Made by a program: the position numbers and the translations under genes | In this document: positions 8,595 through 18,074 of the stretch, piece after piece | How the letters are laid out: every line of letters begins with the position of its first letter | Numbering within the stretch: the stretch's first letter is position 1 | Source of the DNA: Saccharibacillus alkalitolerans | Lineage (GTDB): Bacteria; Bacillota; Bacilli; Paenibacillales; Paenibacillaceae | DNA length: 64,000 nucleotides | Reading direction: 5' to 3' | Assembly: GCF_011090185.1 (NCBI RefSeq) | Contig: NZ_JAAFGS010000001.1 | Location: 310,001 to 374,000, forward strand | The notes under the pieces: model-generated | Seen by the model: only the letters and a program-made list of their open reading frames with translations | What the model was told of the DNA's origin: nothing | Databases searched by the model: none

Positions 8595-10301
8595 TTGAGA
8601 AAAAAAGCGTTGGTCGTCCTGCTGGGAACGACACTGCTGGCCGGTCTGGGGAGCCCGGCTTATGCGGCGAACGTCCCGCGAACCGTCGCGGAGCGTTCTT
8701 ATGCGTCCGTCGTGATGGATGGGGAAGTCGCACCGGTAGACGGATACACGATAGCCAACAATACGTATTATCGGCTGAGAGACGTCGCCGCATTGTTCAA
8801 CGGCACGCCGAGCCAGTTCCAGGTCACCTGGAACGAACGCCGGCGCAAAGTGGAGATTCTGACGGGGCAGCCTTACGTACCGGCAGCCGCCGATAAAAAA
8901 ACAAACGCGTATCGCCCGTACGCCCGCAAGATGGACGCCGACATTTTGATCGACGGCAGCCCGCTTCGGGTACAGGCTTATCAAATCGAAGGCAGCACCT
9001 ATTTCAAACTGCGCGACTTGGCGGAACTGACGCAGTTTCGGTTGAAATACGATGCGGAGCAAAACGAGATTCGGTTGTCGCCGCGTCCGCCCGAAGGGGC
9101 ATATGAGCTGGATCGGGCTTATCCGACGCCGAACAATCAGGAAACGGCGGATTTCCAGCGATGGAAGCGGCCGATTCACTCGAACCTGCTGCTCAACCCT
9201 GACGGCACGACCGGCATCGTGACGGGAAACGACGAGCTGGCAAGCTTGACGATCGAAACGTATACGGCGGACCATAAGCTGCAGGGCAGCCGCAAAATCG
9301 CCTACGAGCTTCCGCTGTTCGGCGGTTTCTACAGCGGAGAGACGTACCAGTATGCGGTGTTCGGGCAGAAAAACGAAGAGGAGAACGATGCCAAAGAAGT
9401 TATTCGCATCGTTCGTTACGACAAGGAGTTCAAGCGAATCGGCAGCGTGTCGATTACCGGCGGAGCAAGCTACACGGTTATTCCGTTCAACGCCGGCAGT
9501 CTGCGTATGGCGGAACAGGGGAATACGCTGGTCGTGCATACTGCGCGGAAGCGGTATACGACTCCCGACAGCTTGAACCATCAGTCGCAGCTGACGATTC
9601 TGGTCGATACGTCCGCGATGAGCGTGACGAACGATCTGGGCAGGTTCCAAAAAAATCATGTCAGCCACTCTTTCGATCAATATGCGGCTTTCGACGGGGG
9701 CGAGCATGTGCTGGTCGATCACGGGGACGCTTATCCCCGCTCGATCGTGCTGCAAAAAGGGGACGGCGCCAGTTATCAGGAAGTCGAATTGTTCCATATT
9801 CCCGGTCCGACCGGAGCCAACGCGACCGGCGTGTCGATCGGAGGATTCGAAGTGACGCCTTCCGGCTATCTGACGGCCTGGAATTCCGTCGATCACTCCA
9901 AAGTAAAGTCCTACACATCGTACGAGATGGCCGGGTTGGAACTCGATCAGCGCGACATCATGCTGAGCGTGCTTCCCAAAGGGAATATGACCGAGTCGGC
10001 GGTCCGTCAGATCAAGCTTGCGGCGTACAGCGGGCAATCCCGTCTGGCTTCCGTTCCGAAACTGGTCAAACTGTCCGAGGATCGGTACATGGTGTTGTGG
10101 CAGGAATACGATCTTGAAGGACGACCGGGTGATCTGAAGTTCGTACGCGTCGACGGTCAGGGACAGACGGCCGGGCCGATTCGTTCTCTCCCGTACTACC
10201 GGTTGGGCGAGACGCAGCCCGTCCTGGCGGGGGACCGGGTAATCTGGTCCGTCGATCAAGAAGCGGGACGCGTGCTGTATACGCTGCCTGCGAGCGAATA
10301 A
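8595..10301 (+). CDS. Secreted protein with copper amine oxidase N-terminal (stalk) domain
   Basis: A 568-residue exported protein. A Sec signal peptide (RKKALVVLLG...SPAYA) ends near residue 26. Residues ~40-165 carry two copies of the 'copper amine oxidase N-terminal' stalk module (YTIANNTYYRLRDVAALF and YQIEGSTYFKLRDLAEL), which in Paenibacillaceae usually serves as a wall-associated or binding module and says nothing about amine oxidation. The C-terminal ~390 residues look like repeated beta strands, perhaps a propeller, with no catalytic motif seen. Start is TTG at 8595, 6 nt after AGGGGGAG. Monocistronic, converging on glycerol dehydrogenase. Confidence 0.85.
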   Translation: MRKKALVVLLGTTLLAGLGSPAYAANVPRTVAERSYASVVMDGEVAPVDGYTIANNTYYRLRDVAALFNGTPSQFQVTWNERRRKVEILTGQPYVPAAADKKTNAYRPYARKMDADILIDGSPLRVQAYQIEGSTYFKLRDLAELTQFRLKYDAEQNEIRLSPRPPEGAYELDRAYPTPNNQETADFQRWKRPIHSNLLLNPDGTTGIVTGNDELASLTIETYTADHKLQGSRKIAYELPLFGGFYSGETYQYAVFGQKNEEENDAKEVIRIVRYDKEFKRIGSVSITGGASYTVIPFNAGSLRMAEQGNTLVVHTARKRYTTPDSLNHQSQLTILVDTSAMSVTNDLGRFQKNHVSHSFDQYAAFDGGEHVLVDHGDAYPRSIVLQKGDGASYQEVELFHIPGPTGANATGVSIGGFEVTPSGYLTAWNSVDHSKVKSYTSYEMAGLELDQRDIMLSVLPKGNMTESAVRQIKLAAYSGQSRLASVPKLVKLSEDRYMVLWQEYDLEGRPGDLKFVRVDGQGQTAGPIRSLPYYRLGETQPVLAGDRVIWSVDQEAGRVLYTLPASE

Positions 10302-10339
10302 GCATCAGGGCGCGCATGCCTCCGTAAAAAGAATAAAAG

Positions 10340-10374
10340 AACCCCCGGCTCCGTTATTCGGAATCGGGGGTTTT
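10340..10374. terminator. Bidirectional terminator
   Basis: Stem AACCCCCG/CGGGGGTT extended inward through GC and GU pairs, with A-rich and T-rich flanks, between convergent genes. Confidence 0.85.
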
Positions 10375-10387
10375 CGCATGCTGCGGA

Positions 10388-11494
10388 TCAGCGTCCGATC
10401 TTCGCCTTGTACGCCAGCGAATATTGGTCCGCCGCGAGAATGGCGTCAAGCACGTCGCCGGCCGTCACCGGGAACGGCAGATTGTGCGCCGTCTCGCCTT
10501 CCTTGGTCGCCGCCTGGGCGACGCGGTACAGGTCTTCGTTCGAGACGTCTTTCAAATGCAGGTCTTCGAGCGTGACCGGCAGGTCGAGCTTCAGGTAGAA
10601 GTCGATGTAACGCTCGATTTCGTGCAGCGGACGGCGCTCCAGCGCAAGCTGCACGAGCGTGCCGAACGTGACTTTTTGACCGTGCGTCATATGATGGATA
10701 TCGCCTTCGAGCACGGTGAAGCCGTTATGGATAGCGTGCGCGCCGGCCAGGCCGCCGCTTTCGAAGCCGAGTCCGCTCAGCAGCGTATTCGCTTCGACGA
10801 CCGCATCGAGCGCGGGCGTGACCACTTTGCGCTTGACGGATTCGTAGGCGAGCAGGCCGTAATCGAACAGCGTCTCTTCGCATTTGCGGGCGATCGCTTC
10901 CGCCGCCAGCGTCGGCAGGCCGCCGGCCATCGTCGTGGCGCGCGCTTCGATGACGGCGCGGCATTCGACCCAGGTCGCGAGGGCGTCGGCGATGCCGGAA
11001 GTCAGGAACAGCGGCGGCGCGCCGGCGATGACTTTGGTGTCGACAAGAATGAGATCCGGGTTCTTTTTGTAAAACGAATACGCGTCAAATTCGCCTTCGT
11101 CCGTGTACAGCACGGACAATGCGCTCGTCGGAGCGTCCGTGGAAGCGGTGGTCGGCACGATGACGCAGGCGGCACCCAGCGCATCGTTGACGGCTTTGGC
11201 CGTATCGAGCGTTTTGCCGCCGCCCACGCCGACGACCAGATCGACGTCCTGTCCGAGGTCGGCGATCCGCTTGATTTCGCCGCGGGACGCTTCGCCTTGG
11301 AACTCGGCTTTGGTCGTTCGAATACCGGATTCTTCCAGGCTTTTGAGCACGCGGTCGCCGGCGATCGGCCAGACGACTTTGTCCGCGATGACGAGCGCGG
11401 AGCTGCCCAGCGCTTTCGCATATTCGCCCGCTTTGTCGACGACGTCTTTCCCCTGCACGTACTTGCCGGGACTGATAAACACTTTTTCACTCAT
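10388..11494 (-). CDS. gldA: Glycerol dehydrogenase (NAD+)
   Basis: Iron-type/zinc-dependent glycerol dehydrogenase oxidising glycerol to dihydroxyacetone with NAD+. The 368-residue protein shows the NAD-binding [12 protein letters not shown], the phosphate loop [12 protein letters not shown] and metal ligands expected from the family: Asp in [10 protein letters not shown], His in [10 protein letters not shown] and His in [13 protein letters not shown] at 11494 has AAAGGAG about 10 nt upstream; an upstream in-frame ATG at 11524 lacks an RBS. No dihydroxyacetone kinase or glycerol transporter is adjacent, so its metabolic partner lies elsewhere. Confidence 0.95.
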   Translation of the reverse strand: MSEKVFISPGKYVQGKDVVDKAGEYAKALGSSALVIADKVVWPIAGDRVLKSLEESGIRTTKAEFQGEASRGEIKRIADLGQDVDLVVGVGGGKTLDTAKAVNDALGAACVIVPTTASTDAPTSALSVLYTDEGEFDAYSFYKKNPDLILVDTKVIAGAPPLFLTSGIADALATWVECRAVIEARATTMAGGLPTLAAEAIARKCEETLFDYGLLAYESVKRKVVTPALDAVVEANTLLSGLGFESGGLAGAHAIHNGFTVLEGDIHHMTHGQKVTFGTLVQLALERRPLHEIERYIDFYLKLDLPVTLEDLHLKDVSNEDLYRVAQAATKEGETAHNLPFPVTAGDVLDAILAADQYSLAYKAKIGR

Positions 11495-11715
11495 GGATTT
11501 CAAGCTCCTTTCCATTTTGAGCATACCGTATGTTCTTACCCGAAAAAGCCCTCGGCCGACTCGCCCGCGAGGAACGGAAAAAGGGTTTTCCTTTTTCGTT
11601 CACAAGTCCGACCGGAAGCCGGGATCGATTCGGAAACTTTTTCCCGCCGCTGAACGTCTTAGTAAAAGGGGATCTGCGTTTTCGCGGAATCCGCCGAATG
11701 GAGGGGATATCCCAA

Positions 11716-12873
11716 ATGAAAAATAGATGGATCAAATGGGCGGCGGGACTGCTCGCGGGAAGCCTGCTGATCGCGCCGGTGGCGCATGCCGCACCCGAAG
11801 AAACGGCTTCGCTGCTGCTGAACGGTTCGTCCGCGGAGAGCGGCAAGCTCGAAGTCCGGGGAGGGCAGGCCTATATGCCGGCCCGAACGGCTTCGGAGCT
11901 GCTCGGCTTCCTCGCCGATTATAATCGGGCTTCGCATACGCTGACGCTGCTGCGCCCGAACGCGAGTTTGACGATGAAGCTTGGGAGCAGGGAGGCGGAG
12001 ATCGACGGACGCCGAGTGAAAAGCGCGGCGGCATTCGCCGAAAACGGCCGGGTCTATGTGCCGCTGAACGCTCTTTCCGCCGCGCTTAAGACCAAAGCGG
12101 ATTGGAAGGCCGCCAGCGGTAGCGCCGCGTTGGAGGATCCCGACCGCTGCCGGATGGTTTCTTCGGGAGGGCGGACGGTATGGGTGTTTTTTGCCACGGG
12201 AGAGATCTATTCGCTGGAATCGGGCCTGCCGAAAAAACTTCGGGCCGCCGACGTTTCGGATCTCGATTGGGGAACGGCGGACGTTCGGAACCTGGGAGAC
12301 GGCGCTTATCTGCTGACCGTGGAACGGGAATACGGAGCTGCCATGCAGACGGTACATAACCGCCATCAATTTCTGGTCAAAGACGGCAGCGTGCAAAAGC
12401 AGACGCATTACCGCTATTCGGGCATGTACGCGTCGAGCGAGATGGGACCGGCTTCGCTTCCGGCACAGCGGGCCTATCTGACGGACGGAAAAGTCGTCGA
12501 TGTCGTAGGCGCGGGAGGCAGCGCGGCGGCCGTCTACGATCTGGAAGAATTAACCGGACAGGAAGGGCCGTTCATCGTCGAGTCGGTGACGGCCGATTAT
12601 CTGCTCGTGCGCGCGTTCGCGACGCTGCAGCCGACGGTGATCGATCTGGCGAGCGGGAACTCGGCGCTGCTGTACGAACGGCTGCCCGACCCGGACGAAG
12701 TTCGCGCCTGGGAGGAAATGTCGGGAGATACGGGAGAACTCCTGCTCCTGCAATCGAGGCTCCGCTTCGTCGAACAAAAAGGCGACCGCCTGATTTTCGC
12801 TTACAAACGGATCGCGCCGGGAAAAGACTCGGGACGCGAAGAGCGGTTCGACTATGTGCTGAAGCGATCATGA
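11716..12873 (+). CDS. Secreted stalk-domain protein
   Basis: A 385-residue exported protein with signal peptide (WIKWAAGLLAGSLLIAP, cleavage after AHA near residue 24). A stalk domain follows: GGQAYMPARTASELLGF...RVYVPLNALSAAL is the copper amine oxidase N-terminal fold. The rest is beta-rich with no recognised catalytic motif. It is similar in plan to the protein at 8595-10301 but much shorter, so the two may be paralogues. ATG at 11716 follows GGAGGGG with a 9-nt gap. Divergent from gldA; ends at a bidirectional terminator. Confidence 0.82.
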   Translation: MKNRWIKWAAGLLAGSLLIAPVAHAAPEETASLLLNGSSAESGKLEVRGGQAYMPARTASELLGFLADYNRASHTLTLLRPNASLTMKLGSREAEIDGRRVKSAAAFAENGRVYVPLNALSAALKTKADWKAASGSAALEDPDRCRMVSSGGRTVWVFFATGEIYSLESGLPKKLRAADVSDLDWGTADVRNLGDGAYLLTVEREYGAAMQTVHNRHQFLVKDGSVQKQTHYRYSGMYASSEMGPASLPAQRAYLTDGKVVDVVGAGGSAAAVYDLEELTGQEGPFIVESVTADYLLVRAFATLQPTVIDLASGNSALLYERLPDPDEVRAWEEMSGDTGELLLLQSRLRFVEQKGDRLIFAYKRIAPGKDSGREERFDYVLKRS

Positions 12874-12892
12874 CGAATATCCGAAGAAAAAG

Positions 12893-12930
12893 AAAACGCC
12901 GGCTTCCCTTTTCGGGAAATCGGCGTTTTT
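12893..12930. terminator. Bidirectional terminator
   Basis: AAAACGCCG...CGGCGTTTT with an inner TTCCC/GGGAA stem, between convergent genes. Confidence 0.85.
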
Positions 12931-12984
12931 ACGTCATTCGCGCTGCCTTTTTTTCGAAGTTCGGCCAAGCGGCCGGGATTTCGT

Positions 12985-14688
12985 TTAATCGGCGGGGTAA
13001 AGCGTCGCGGAGACTTCCCGATCCGGCATATGCTCCGTGTAAGAGAAAATATGCATCTCCGCCGTATCGCCGGCATAACCGCGATAAATTTCGGTTGTCA
13101 GATTGCTGCCCGTCCCGCCCCTGCGATCCGAGATCGGTTCCGTGTACAGTTTGTCCCGACCGGTTCCGATATGCGTTTGGCCGATTCCGCCGAAATTCGG
13201 ATCGGCGCTGCCCGTCACCACGTACAGGTCGCCGTTTTGCCGGTAATAGGTCCAACTCACCGGGTAGCCGCCGACCTGCGAGACCACGGTCTGCTTACCC
13301 TCGCCGATGTTCGTCAGCAGGACCGGATGGGGCAGATCGCCTTTATGCGTGACGATAGCGTGCCGGGCCAGCAGTTCGATCGTCGAATCCGCGGACAATG
13401 CGAGGTCGGCGGGGCGTTCCAATATCAACTGGGGATCTTTCAAACCTTCCGTATACCGGAAGTACAGCGGCTGCTCCAATTCCCTGCCGTCCACCGCCAA
13501 CTTGAATTCGGCAAAAGCCAGCGAAGAACGGCTGTAACCCCGCAGGCCGATCCGAATCTGCGACGGGCTGACCGTCAGGCTGTCCGCGGTAAATGCCTGG
13601 TCGCCTTCTCCGATACGAACATCCAGCTTTTGCTTCGCGGAGGCATGTTCGACCTGCGACTTGTCCAGCACGAGAGGGAACTCCCAACGTTTGTCGCTGC
13701 GCTGCGTGATCCGCTCGTACACCCATTTGAACGAAATGCCTTTTTGCAGCAGGGACGTCGTGTCGTAGTAAGTGTCGTTAAGCGTCGAATCGCCTTCTCC
13801 CGGCGCGCCGATCGCCTGCTGCGACGGCTGGATTTCGTTCCCGTTGCGATCGTACACGGCCAGTCTGGGAAAAGCCGTCGTTTCCGCCGCGCCCGATTCC
13901 GGCACGAGAGTCGTGCGGAGCAGCGTGCGTCCGTCTCCCTGGTCCAATGCTTGAATTTGCGCGGATCGGAAGCCGTCCACGCCGAGTTCGTTTGTCTGCG
14001 GCAGAGGGCTGCGAACGTCGAAAGACAAAGGCTGCTCGGCGCTTTCGTGAAAATCGAGACCCTCCGCGCTGAACCGCACCGCTTCGGAAGAACCTTTCGG
14101 TGACCAATCCGTTTCGAAATAGCCGACTGCCGCTCCGTTTTCGTCTTCGGACTTCGAGGTCATCTGGACTTCGAACGTCTCTCCTTCGGCATCCGTGATC
14201 GTCGCTTTCGAAAATCGGAGGGAGGCCGAATGTTCGGACGCGCTTTCCAGACTGTATAAAATGAGCGTGCGCCCTTCGTCGACGAAAGCGGTATGCAGCG
14301 TCAGCGTCACGCCGTCATGCGTTACCGAACGGCCGATTTCTTGGCCCAGTCCTCCCTCCAGAGCGGCGCGAACGCCCTCGCGTCCCTGAAGCAGGCCGCC
14401 CCAGTCGTATTGAACGGCCGCATAGGCCGGAACGGCGATCAGGGCCGCGCCGAGCGCCGCCGCCAGGGCCGTTTTGCGCAGCGGTCTCGACGCTCCCCGG
14501 TCTGCCGCCGTTCGGCGGCGCGGCGCGGCATCGGTTCTTTCCTCCTGCCGCAGCTGCGATTCCATGCGCAGCCACATGGAATCGTAATCCGGTTCCCGGA
14601 ACGGCGAAGCTTTTCCGATCTTGCGATGCAGCGCGTTCTCCAATCCGTCCATCCGCTCCCGTTTATCCTTTGTAAGATTGGTATTCAT
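12985..14688 (-). CDS. DUF4179-type anti-sigma factor (membrane)
   Basis: A 567-residue single-pass membrane protein. The N-terminal ~70 residues are cytoplasmic and charged, with PDYDSMWLRMESQLRQ, the sigma-binding region by analogy. One membrane span lies near residues 72-92 (TALAAALGAALIAVPAYAAV). The large extracytoplasmic part resembles DUF4179 proteins encoded beside ECF sigma factors. It overlaps the sigma gene by 26 nt and has its own GAGGAG inside that gene, giving translational coupling. I infer it sequesters the adjacent sigma factor until an envelope signal is received. Confidence 0.85.
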   Translation of the reverse strand: MNTNLTKDKRERMDGLENALHRKIGKASPFREPDYDSMWLRMESQLRQEERTDAAPRRRTAADRGASRPLRKTALAAALGAALIAVPAYAAVQYDWGGLLQGREGVRAALEGGLGQEIGRSVTHDGVTLTLHTAFVDEGRTLILYSLESASEHSASLRFSKATITDAEGETFEVQMTSKSEDENGAAVGYFETDWSPKGSSEAVRFSAEGLDFHESAEQPLSFDVRSPLPQTNELGVDGFRSAQIQALDQGDGRTLLRTTLVPESGAAETTAFPRLAVYDRNGNEIQPSQQAIGAPGEGDSTLNDTYYDTTSLLQKGISFKWVYERITQRSDKRWEFPLVLDKSQVEHASAKQKLDVRIGEGDQAFTADSLTVSPSQIRIGLRGYSRSSLAFAEFKLAVDGRELEQPLYFRYTEGLKDPQLILERPADLALSADSTIELLARHAIVTHKGDLPHPVLLTNIGEGKQTVVSQVGGYPVSWTYYRQNGDLYVVTGSADPNFGGIGQTHIGTGRDKLYTEPISDRRGGTGSNLTTEIYRGYAGDTAEMHIFSYTEHMPDREVSATLYPAD

Positions 14689-15205
14689 GATAGGCTCCTC
14701 CTTTGATCGATTCCGACTTTCCCTCGCGCTCCAGCATCGCCTTCAGCAGCCGCAGTCCTTTGTGCTGCCTCGACTTGACCGTTCCCTGCGGAATGTTCAG
14801 CAGATCCGCGATCTCGGCCGTCCCCAGATCATGCACGTATCTCAGCGAGATGACTGCCCGGATCTTCAGGGGCAGACGGCCCACATAACCGGCCCATTCC
14901 TCCGCCGATTCCCGGTCTTCCGCACGAATGTCGGGCGTCGTATCCGGCCTGCCGGCAAGCAGATGGGGATAATGCTTCAGCTTCGCGCGCAGATTGTTCC
15001 GCCGCTTCAGCAGATTCAGCGATCGGTTCACCGCGATCCGCAGCAGCCAAGTCCGTACGTTGTCGATTTTTTGCCAATCGCCGCGAAAAGCCGTCATGAA
15101 TACTTCCTGGCAAATATCCTCGGCATCGGAAGCCTGGCCCAGCATGTAATAGCAGGTTCGGTATACGTCCGAGCGATACGTCTCGAACAGCTCTTTGTTC
15201 GTCAC
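14663..15205 (-). CDS. ECF-type RNA polymerase sigma factor
   Basis: A 180-residue sigma-70 of the extracytoplasmic-function class. Region 2 reads DVYRTCYYMLGQASDAEDICQ with the -10-binding VRTWLLRIAVNR. Region 4 ends with a helix-turn-helix GTAEIADLLNIPQGTVKSRQ. Start is GTG at 15205, 7 nt after AAAGGAGG; an ATG further upstream lacks an RBS. Co-transcribed with the anti-sigma gene. I could not identify a convincing autoregulatory promoter upstream. Confidence 0.95.
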   Translation of the reverse strand: MTNKELFETYRSDVYRTCYYMLGQASDAEDICQEVFMTAFRGDWQKIDNVRTWLLRIAVNRSLNLLKRRNNLRAKLKHYPHLLAGRPDTTPDIRAEDRESAEEWAGYVGRLPLKIRAVISLRYVHDLGTAEIADLLNIPQGTVKSRQHKGLRLLKAMLEREGKSESIKGGAYHEYQSYKG

Positions 15206-15420
15206 TTGCGCGCCTCCTTTCCGGTAGTTTCGCCTATACAACAAACGAAGGAGCGCGGAGGTTCATTCTTTTTTTTCGTCGACCGGAGAATTGCGGATAC
15301 GATGTTTGGAATCGGTCGGGGCAGGGCGGGGATCAATCGGCGGAGAGGGAAGGAGGAAGGAAAGGAAGCCGAGGCGAACGTATTTCGGCCGGAAAAGGCA
15401 GCGGCAAAAGGCCGAACAAT

Positions 15421-15450
15421 AAAAAGCGGCGCGCGGATTACCGCGCGCCG
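15421..15450 (-). terminator. Terminator of the YjcQ-like gene
   Basis: Nine-base-pair GC stem (15428-15436 with 15441-15449), 4-nt loop, and five T on the minus strand. The TAA stop codon lies in the loop. Confidence 0.9.
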
Positions 15451-15689
15451 TGTTCATAGTTGCGTATGAATTCCCTGCCTGCCGGTCTGAGCCTTGAGTA
15501 TTCCGCGAACGGAATCGCCTCGCCGCCCTGGGTTTGCAAAAACGAAATATTGGAAGCATAGCCCGCCTGATCCACTTCGATAAGCGCTTTCATAAATTCC
15601 CTCTGATCGACTCCGAGGCCGAGCGCCGTGGGGTCCTTTTCGCATTGAATTTCTTTCAGAATCTGGTACAGAAGATTACGAGTCGCCAA
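15438..15689 (-). CDS. YjcQ-like small winged-helix protein
   Basis: An 83-residue protein resembling Bacillus YjcQ: helix LLYQILKEIQ, then LGVDQREFMKALIEVDQAGY and a C-terminal RPAGREFIRNY, consistent with a winged helix. Role unknown; YjcQ-type proteins are often phage- or plasmid-associated, but nothing else here suggests a prophage. Start chosen is TTG at 15689 with AAGGTGG 8 nt upstream; a GTG at 15701 overlaps the RBS but would add four residues. The stop codon is embedded in its terminator. Confidence 0.65.
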   Translation of the reverse strand: MATRNLLYQILKEIQCEKDPTALGLGVDQREFMKALIEVDQAGYASNISFLQTQGGEAIPFAEYSRLRPAGREFIRNYEHGAR

Positions 15690-15721
15690 TTTCGTCGCCA
15701 CCTTCCCTGATTTATAATCCC

Positions 15722-15750
15722 ATTATATCCATTGTAAGCGAAAACAAAAA
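15722..15750 (-). promoter_or_regulatory. Promoter of the YjcQ-like gene
   Basis: On the minus strand, TTTTTG (15745-15750), 17-bp spacer, TATAAT (15722-15727). Confidence 0.55.
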
Positions 15751-15920
15751 TGGAGATCGGGGGGGTGTTTTTTACGATTTTGCGACACTTAAAAAGCCGA
15801 AGCCAATCGGCGGACGAGAGATCGCCTATCGTTCCGATCGTCTCGCCCGCCTGACCTGCCTGCCCGGCCTCGGCTGAGCGCGTCGGAAGAGCCGGAAGCA
15901 TGAAGGCGCGGCTCGCCCGC

Positions 15921-17555
15921 TCAGCGGTCCAGCGTCCAGCAGCTCAGCGACACGATCTCCGCTACGCCGCCGTCCGCGAAGAACCGGATGCCCGTCGAAC
16001 CGGCATCCGGGTAAACGCGGGCCGTCATCGCCAGCTCGCCGTCCCCGGCAAACACCTCGACCGAAGACCGGTCGAGGAACACCCGCAGCCGCAGGCGTCC
16101 CTCCCGCAGCGGCAGGGGCGCCCGGCGCACGCCGCCGGGCCCGGCGCCGGAACGCTCCCGATCGAGGAGCAGACGCTCCTCGGTCCGGTCGTACGCCAGC
16201 ACCGTTTCCTCGCCGCGGGCTTCGCCGACCCGCAGCGCGAGCCCGAACGCCGACGCCGTACCCGCGTCGAACTCGACCTCCAGCTCGAGACACTCGCCGG
16301 AGACGCCCGGCAGTGCCTTTCCGCGGCGAGCGGCGGAGCCGGCTCGAAAAGTACCGCCGCTTGCCGCTTCGGCCGCCGCCGCGCCGCTCGCAGGAGCGGT
16401 ATGCTCCTGCGCTCCGCCGCCTTGGTCTTCGGCGGTCCCCATGCCGCCGACCTCAGCGCCGCCGACCGTCACGTCCGCGTGACGGACTTCCTCGCCGCGC
16501 AGCTGCGCAAGTTCCGGCGCAGGACGGCTGAGCAGCCGCCCGTTCTCCAGCGTCAGCACGCGCGGCAGCGTCATCGCGCCGGCCCAATCGCCGGCCCGTT
16601 CCGGCATTTCGCTCTCCCACATCGCCATCCAAGCGATCAGGACGCGCCGCCCGCGGTCGTCCTCCATTGTCTGCGGGGCGTAGAAGTCGAAGCCGTAATC
16701 GAGCGGCACGAAGCCGCCGTGTTCGAAAATTCCCGTGCCGTAGTCCAATCTGCCGAGCAGATAGCCGGCCTGATGCAGATTGCGGTACAGATCGCCCCGG
16801 GGGGCCACGCCCTGCGGCGAAAAGGCCAGAATCTCCTGCCCTCCCAGGGCAAACAGATCCGGGCACTCCCACATATAGCCGAGGATATCGGCGTCTTCCC
16901 GGCCGCCCGCCATGACGCCGACGAAGGTCCAATCGATCAGGTCCGCCGAGCGGTACAGCAGCGCCTGGCCCCGGTGGTCCTGCGTGCGCGAACCGAGCAC
17001 GCAGTAATAGCTTCCGTCATGCTCCCAGACTTTGGGGTCGCGAAAATGAAAAGCGTGGATATCGCCCTGCGGCGCTTCGGCGATCACCGGATTGCGGCCG
17101 AACTTCTCGAAGCTGACGCCGTCGTCGCTCACGGCCAGCGCCTGTACCTGGAGCAGATCGGCGTCGCGGTCCGGCCCCGTCCAGCGGTTGCCCGTGTACA
17201 TCAGCCAGAGCCGCCCGTCCTTTTCGATCGCGCTGCCGGAGAAGCAGCCGTCGGCATCGTAATCTTCGGACGGAGCCAGGGCGACGGGAAGATGCTCCCA
17301 ATGCGCCAGGTCGCGGCTTTTCAGATGGCCCCAGTACATCGGTCCCCATTCGCTCGAAAACGGATGATGCTGATAGAACAGATGGTACTCGCCCCGAAAA
17401 AAGCAAAATCCGTTCGGGTCGTTGATCCAGTAAGCGGGAGCGGCGGGGTGATAGCGGAGCCTCCACGGATTACGTGCGGCTCGCTCCCGGGCTTCGGCCA
17501 GCGAAGCCTCGGCCTGTTCCAGCGCTGCGCGGTGTCTATCCTGCGGCGAAGTCAT
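15921..17555 (-). CDS. GH32 sucrose/sucrose-6-phosphate hydrolase
   Basis: Glycoside hydrolase family 32, cleaving beta-fructosides such as sucrose, sucrose-6-phosphate or inulin-type oligosaccharides. It has no signal peptide, so it acts in the cytoplasm. The five-bladed propeller carries the nucleophile motif WINDPNG, the transition-state stabiliser FRDP and the acid/base WECPD. The C-terminal beta-sandwich ends with RVFLDRSSVEVF. Residues ~385-440 form an unusual Ala/Gly-rich insertion between the domains. ATG at 17555 follows AAGGAGG. It lies 18 bp behind a small unknown gene and has no PTS sucrose transporter next to it. Confidence 0.92.
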   Translation of the reverse strand: MTSPQDRHRAALEQAEASLAEARERAARNPWRLRYHPAAPAYWINDPNGFCFFRGEYHLFYQHHPFSSEWGPMYWGHLKSRDLAHWEHLPVALAPSEDYDADGCFSGSAIEKDGRLWLMYTGNRWTGPDRDADLLQVQALAVSDDGVSFEKFGRNPVIAEAPQGDIHAFHFRDPKVWEHDGSYYCVLGSRTQDHRGQALLYRSADLIDWTFVGVMAGGREDADILGYMWECPDLFALGGQEILAFSPQGVAPRGDLYRNLHQAGYLLGRLDYGTGIFEHGGFVPLDYGFDFYAPQTMEDDRGRRVLIAWMAMWESEMPERAGDWAGAMTLPRVLTLENGRLLSRPAPELAQLRGEEVRHADVTVGGAEVGGMGTAEDQGGGAQEHTAPASGAAAAEAASGGTFRAGSAARRGKALPGVSGECLELEVEFDAGTASAFGLALRVGEARGEETVLAYDRTEERLLLDRERSGAGPGGVRRAPLPLREGRLRLRVFLDRSSVEVFAGDGELAMTARVYPDAGSTGIRFFADGGVAEIVSLSCWTLDR

Positions 17556-17573
17556 CGGTCGTCGTCCTCCTTA

Positions 17574-17894
17574 TCAGAAGTCGTTCCAGTTGCGCGTGCC
17601 CCGGTTCGATTCGCTGCGTTCCCGGGCCTGCATATCTTCCAGCATTTCGATCGCTTTCAGCGTGCCGAACAGGGAATCGAACAAATGCAGCGAGTATTCG
17701 CCTTTCTCCATGACAAGCGATTTGAACTTATCCTTTTCCGCGATAAACGAAGCCGTTTCCTTCAACGTCTTGTGCCGGGCTTCGAGGTAGACGGCCGCGC
17801 TCGACAGCCACAGCGTGATGCTGCGGAAATCTTCGCCGTTCGCCGCCTTTTCGCGAAGCTCCTCGCCCTGTCGGGTCAGTTGGTTGAGCTGCAT
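17574..17894 (-). CDS. Conserved helical protein of unknown function
   Basis: A 106-residue, mostly alpha-helical soluble protein (QLTRQGEELREKAANGEDF..., then IAEKDKFKSLVMEKGEYSLHLFDS). I do not recognise a family. ATG at 17894 is preceded by GAAGGAGG. It is the first gene of a probable two-gene unit with the GH32 hydrolase 18 bp downstream. A TTGGGA/TAAACT pair upstream (18-bp spacer) may be the promoter. Confidence 0.75.
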   Translation of the reverse strand: MQLNQLTRQGEELREKAANGEDFRSITLWLSSAAVYLEARHKTLKETASFIAEKDKFKSLVMEKGEYSLHLFDSLFGTLKAIEMLEDMQARERSESNRGTRNWNDF

Positions 17895-18074
17895 GGGGAA
17901 TCCTCCTTCAGATCGGGTTCTTCTTCAGTTTACCAGAAGGAAGGACTTTGTCCCAATTTCCGTGTATACGCTATCATCAAGACGTCGCAGGCAAAGAATA
18001 ATTTTATCAAACAAGGAAAAAGCCGGCCGGCGTCGAAATGAAAAGGGAGTCGAAACAATGGGGAGGCGTGTTCA

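Noticed and set aside
15206-15300. Autoregulatory ECF promoter upstream of the sigma gene
   Set aside because: A TGAACC...CGTT pair exists but the spacing (12 bp) is wrong for ECF promoters.
15900-18041. A 713-codon plus-strand frame over the GH32 gene
   Set aside because: It is antisense to a gene with complete GH32 motifs and arises from high GC third positions; no RBS or known domain.
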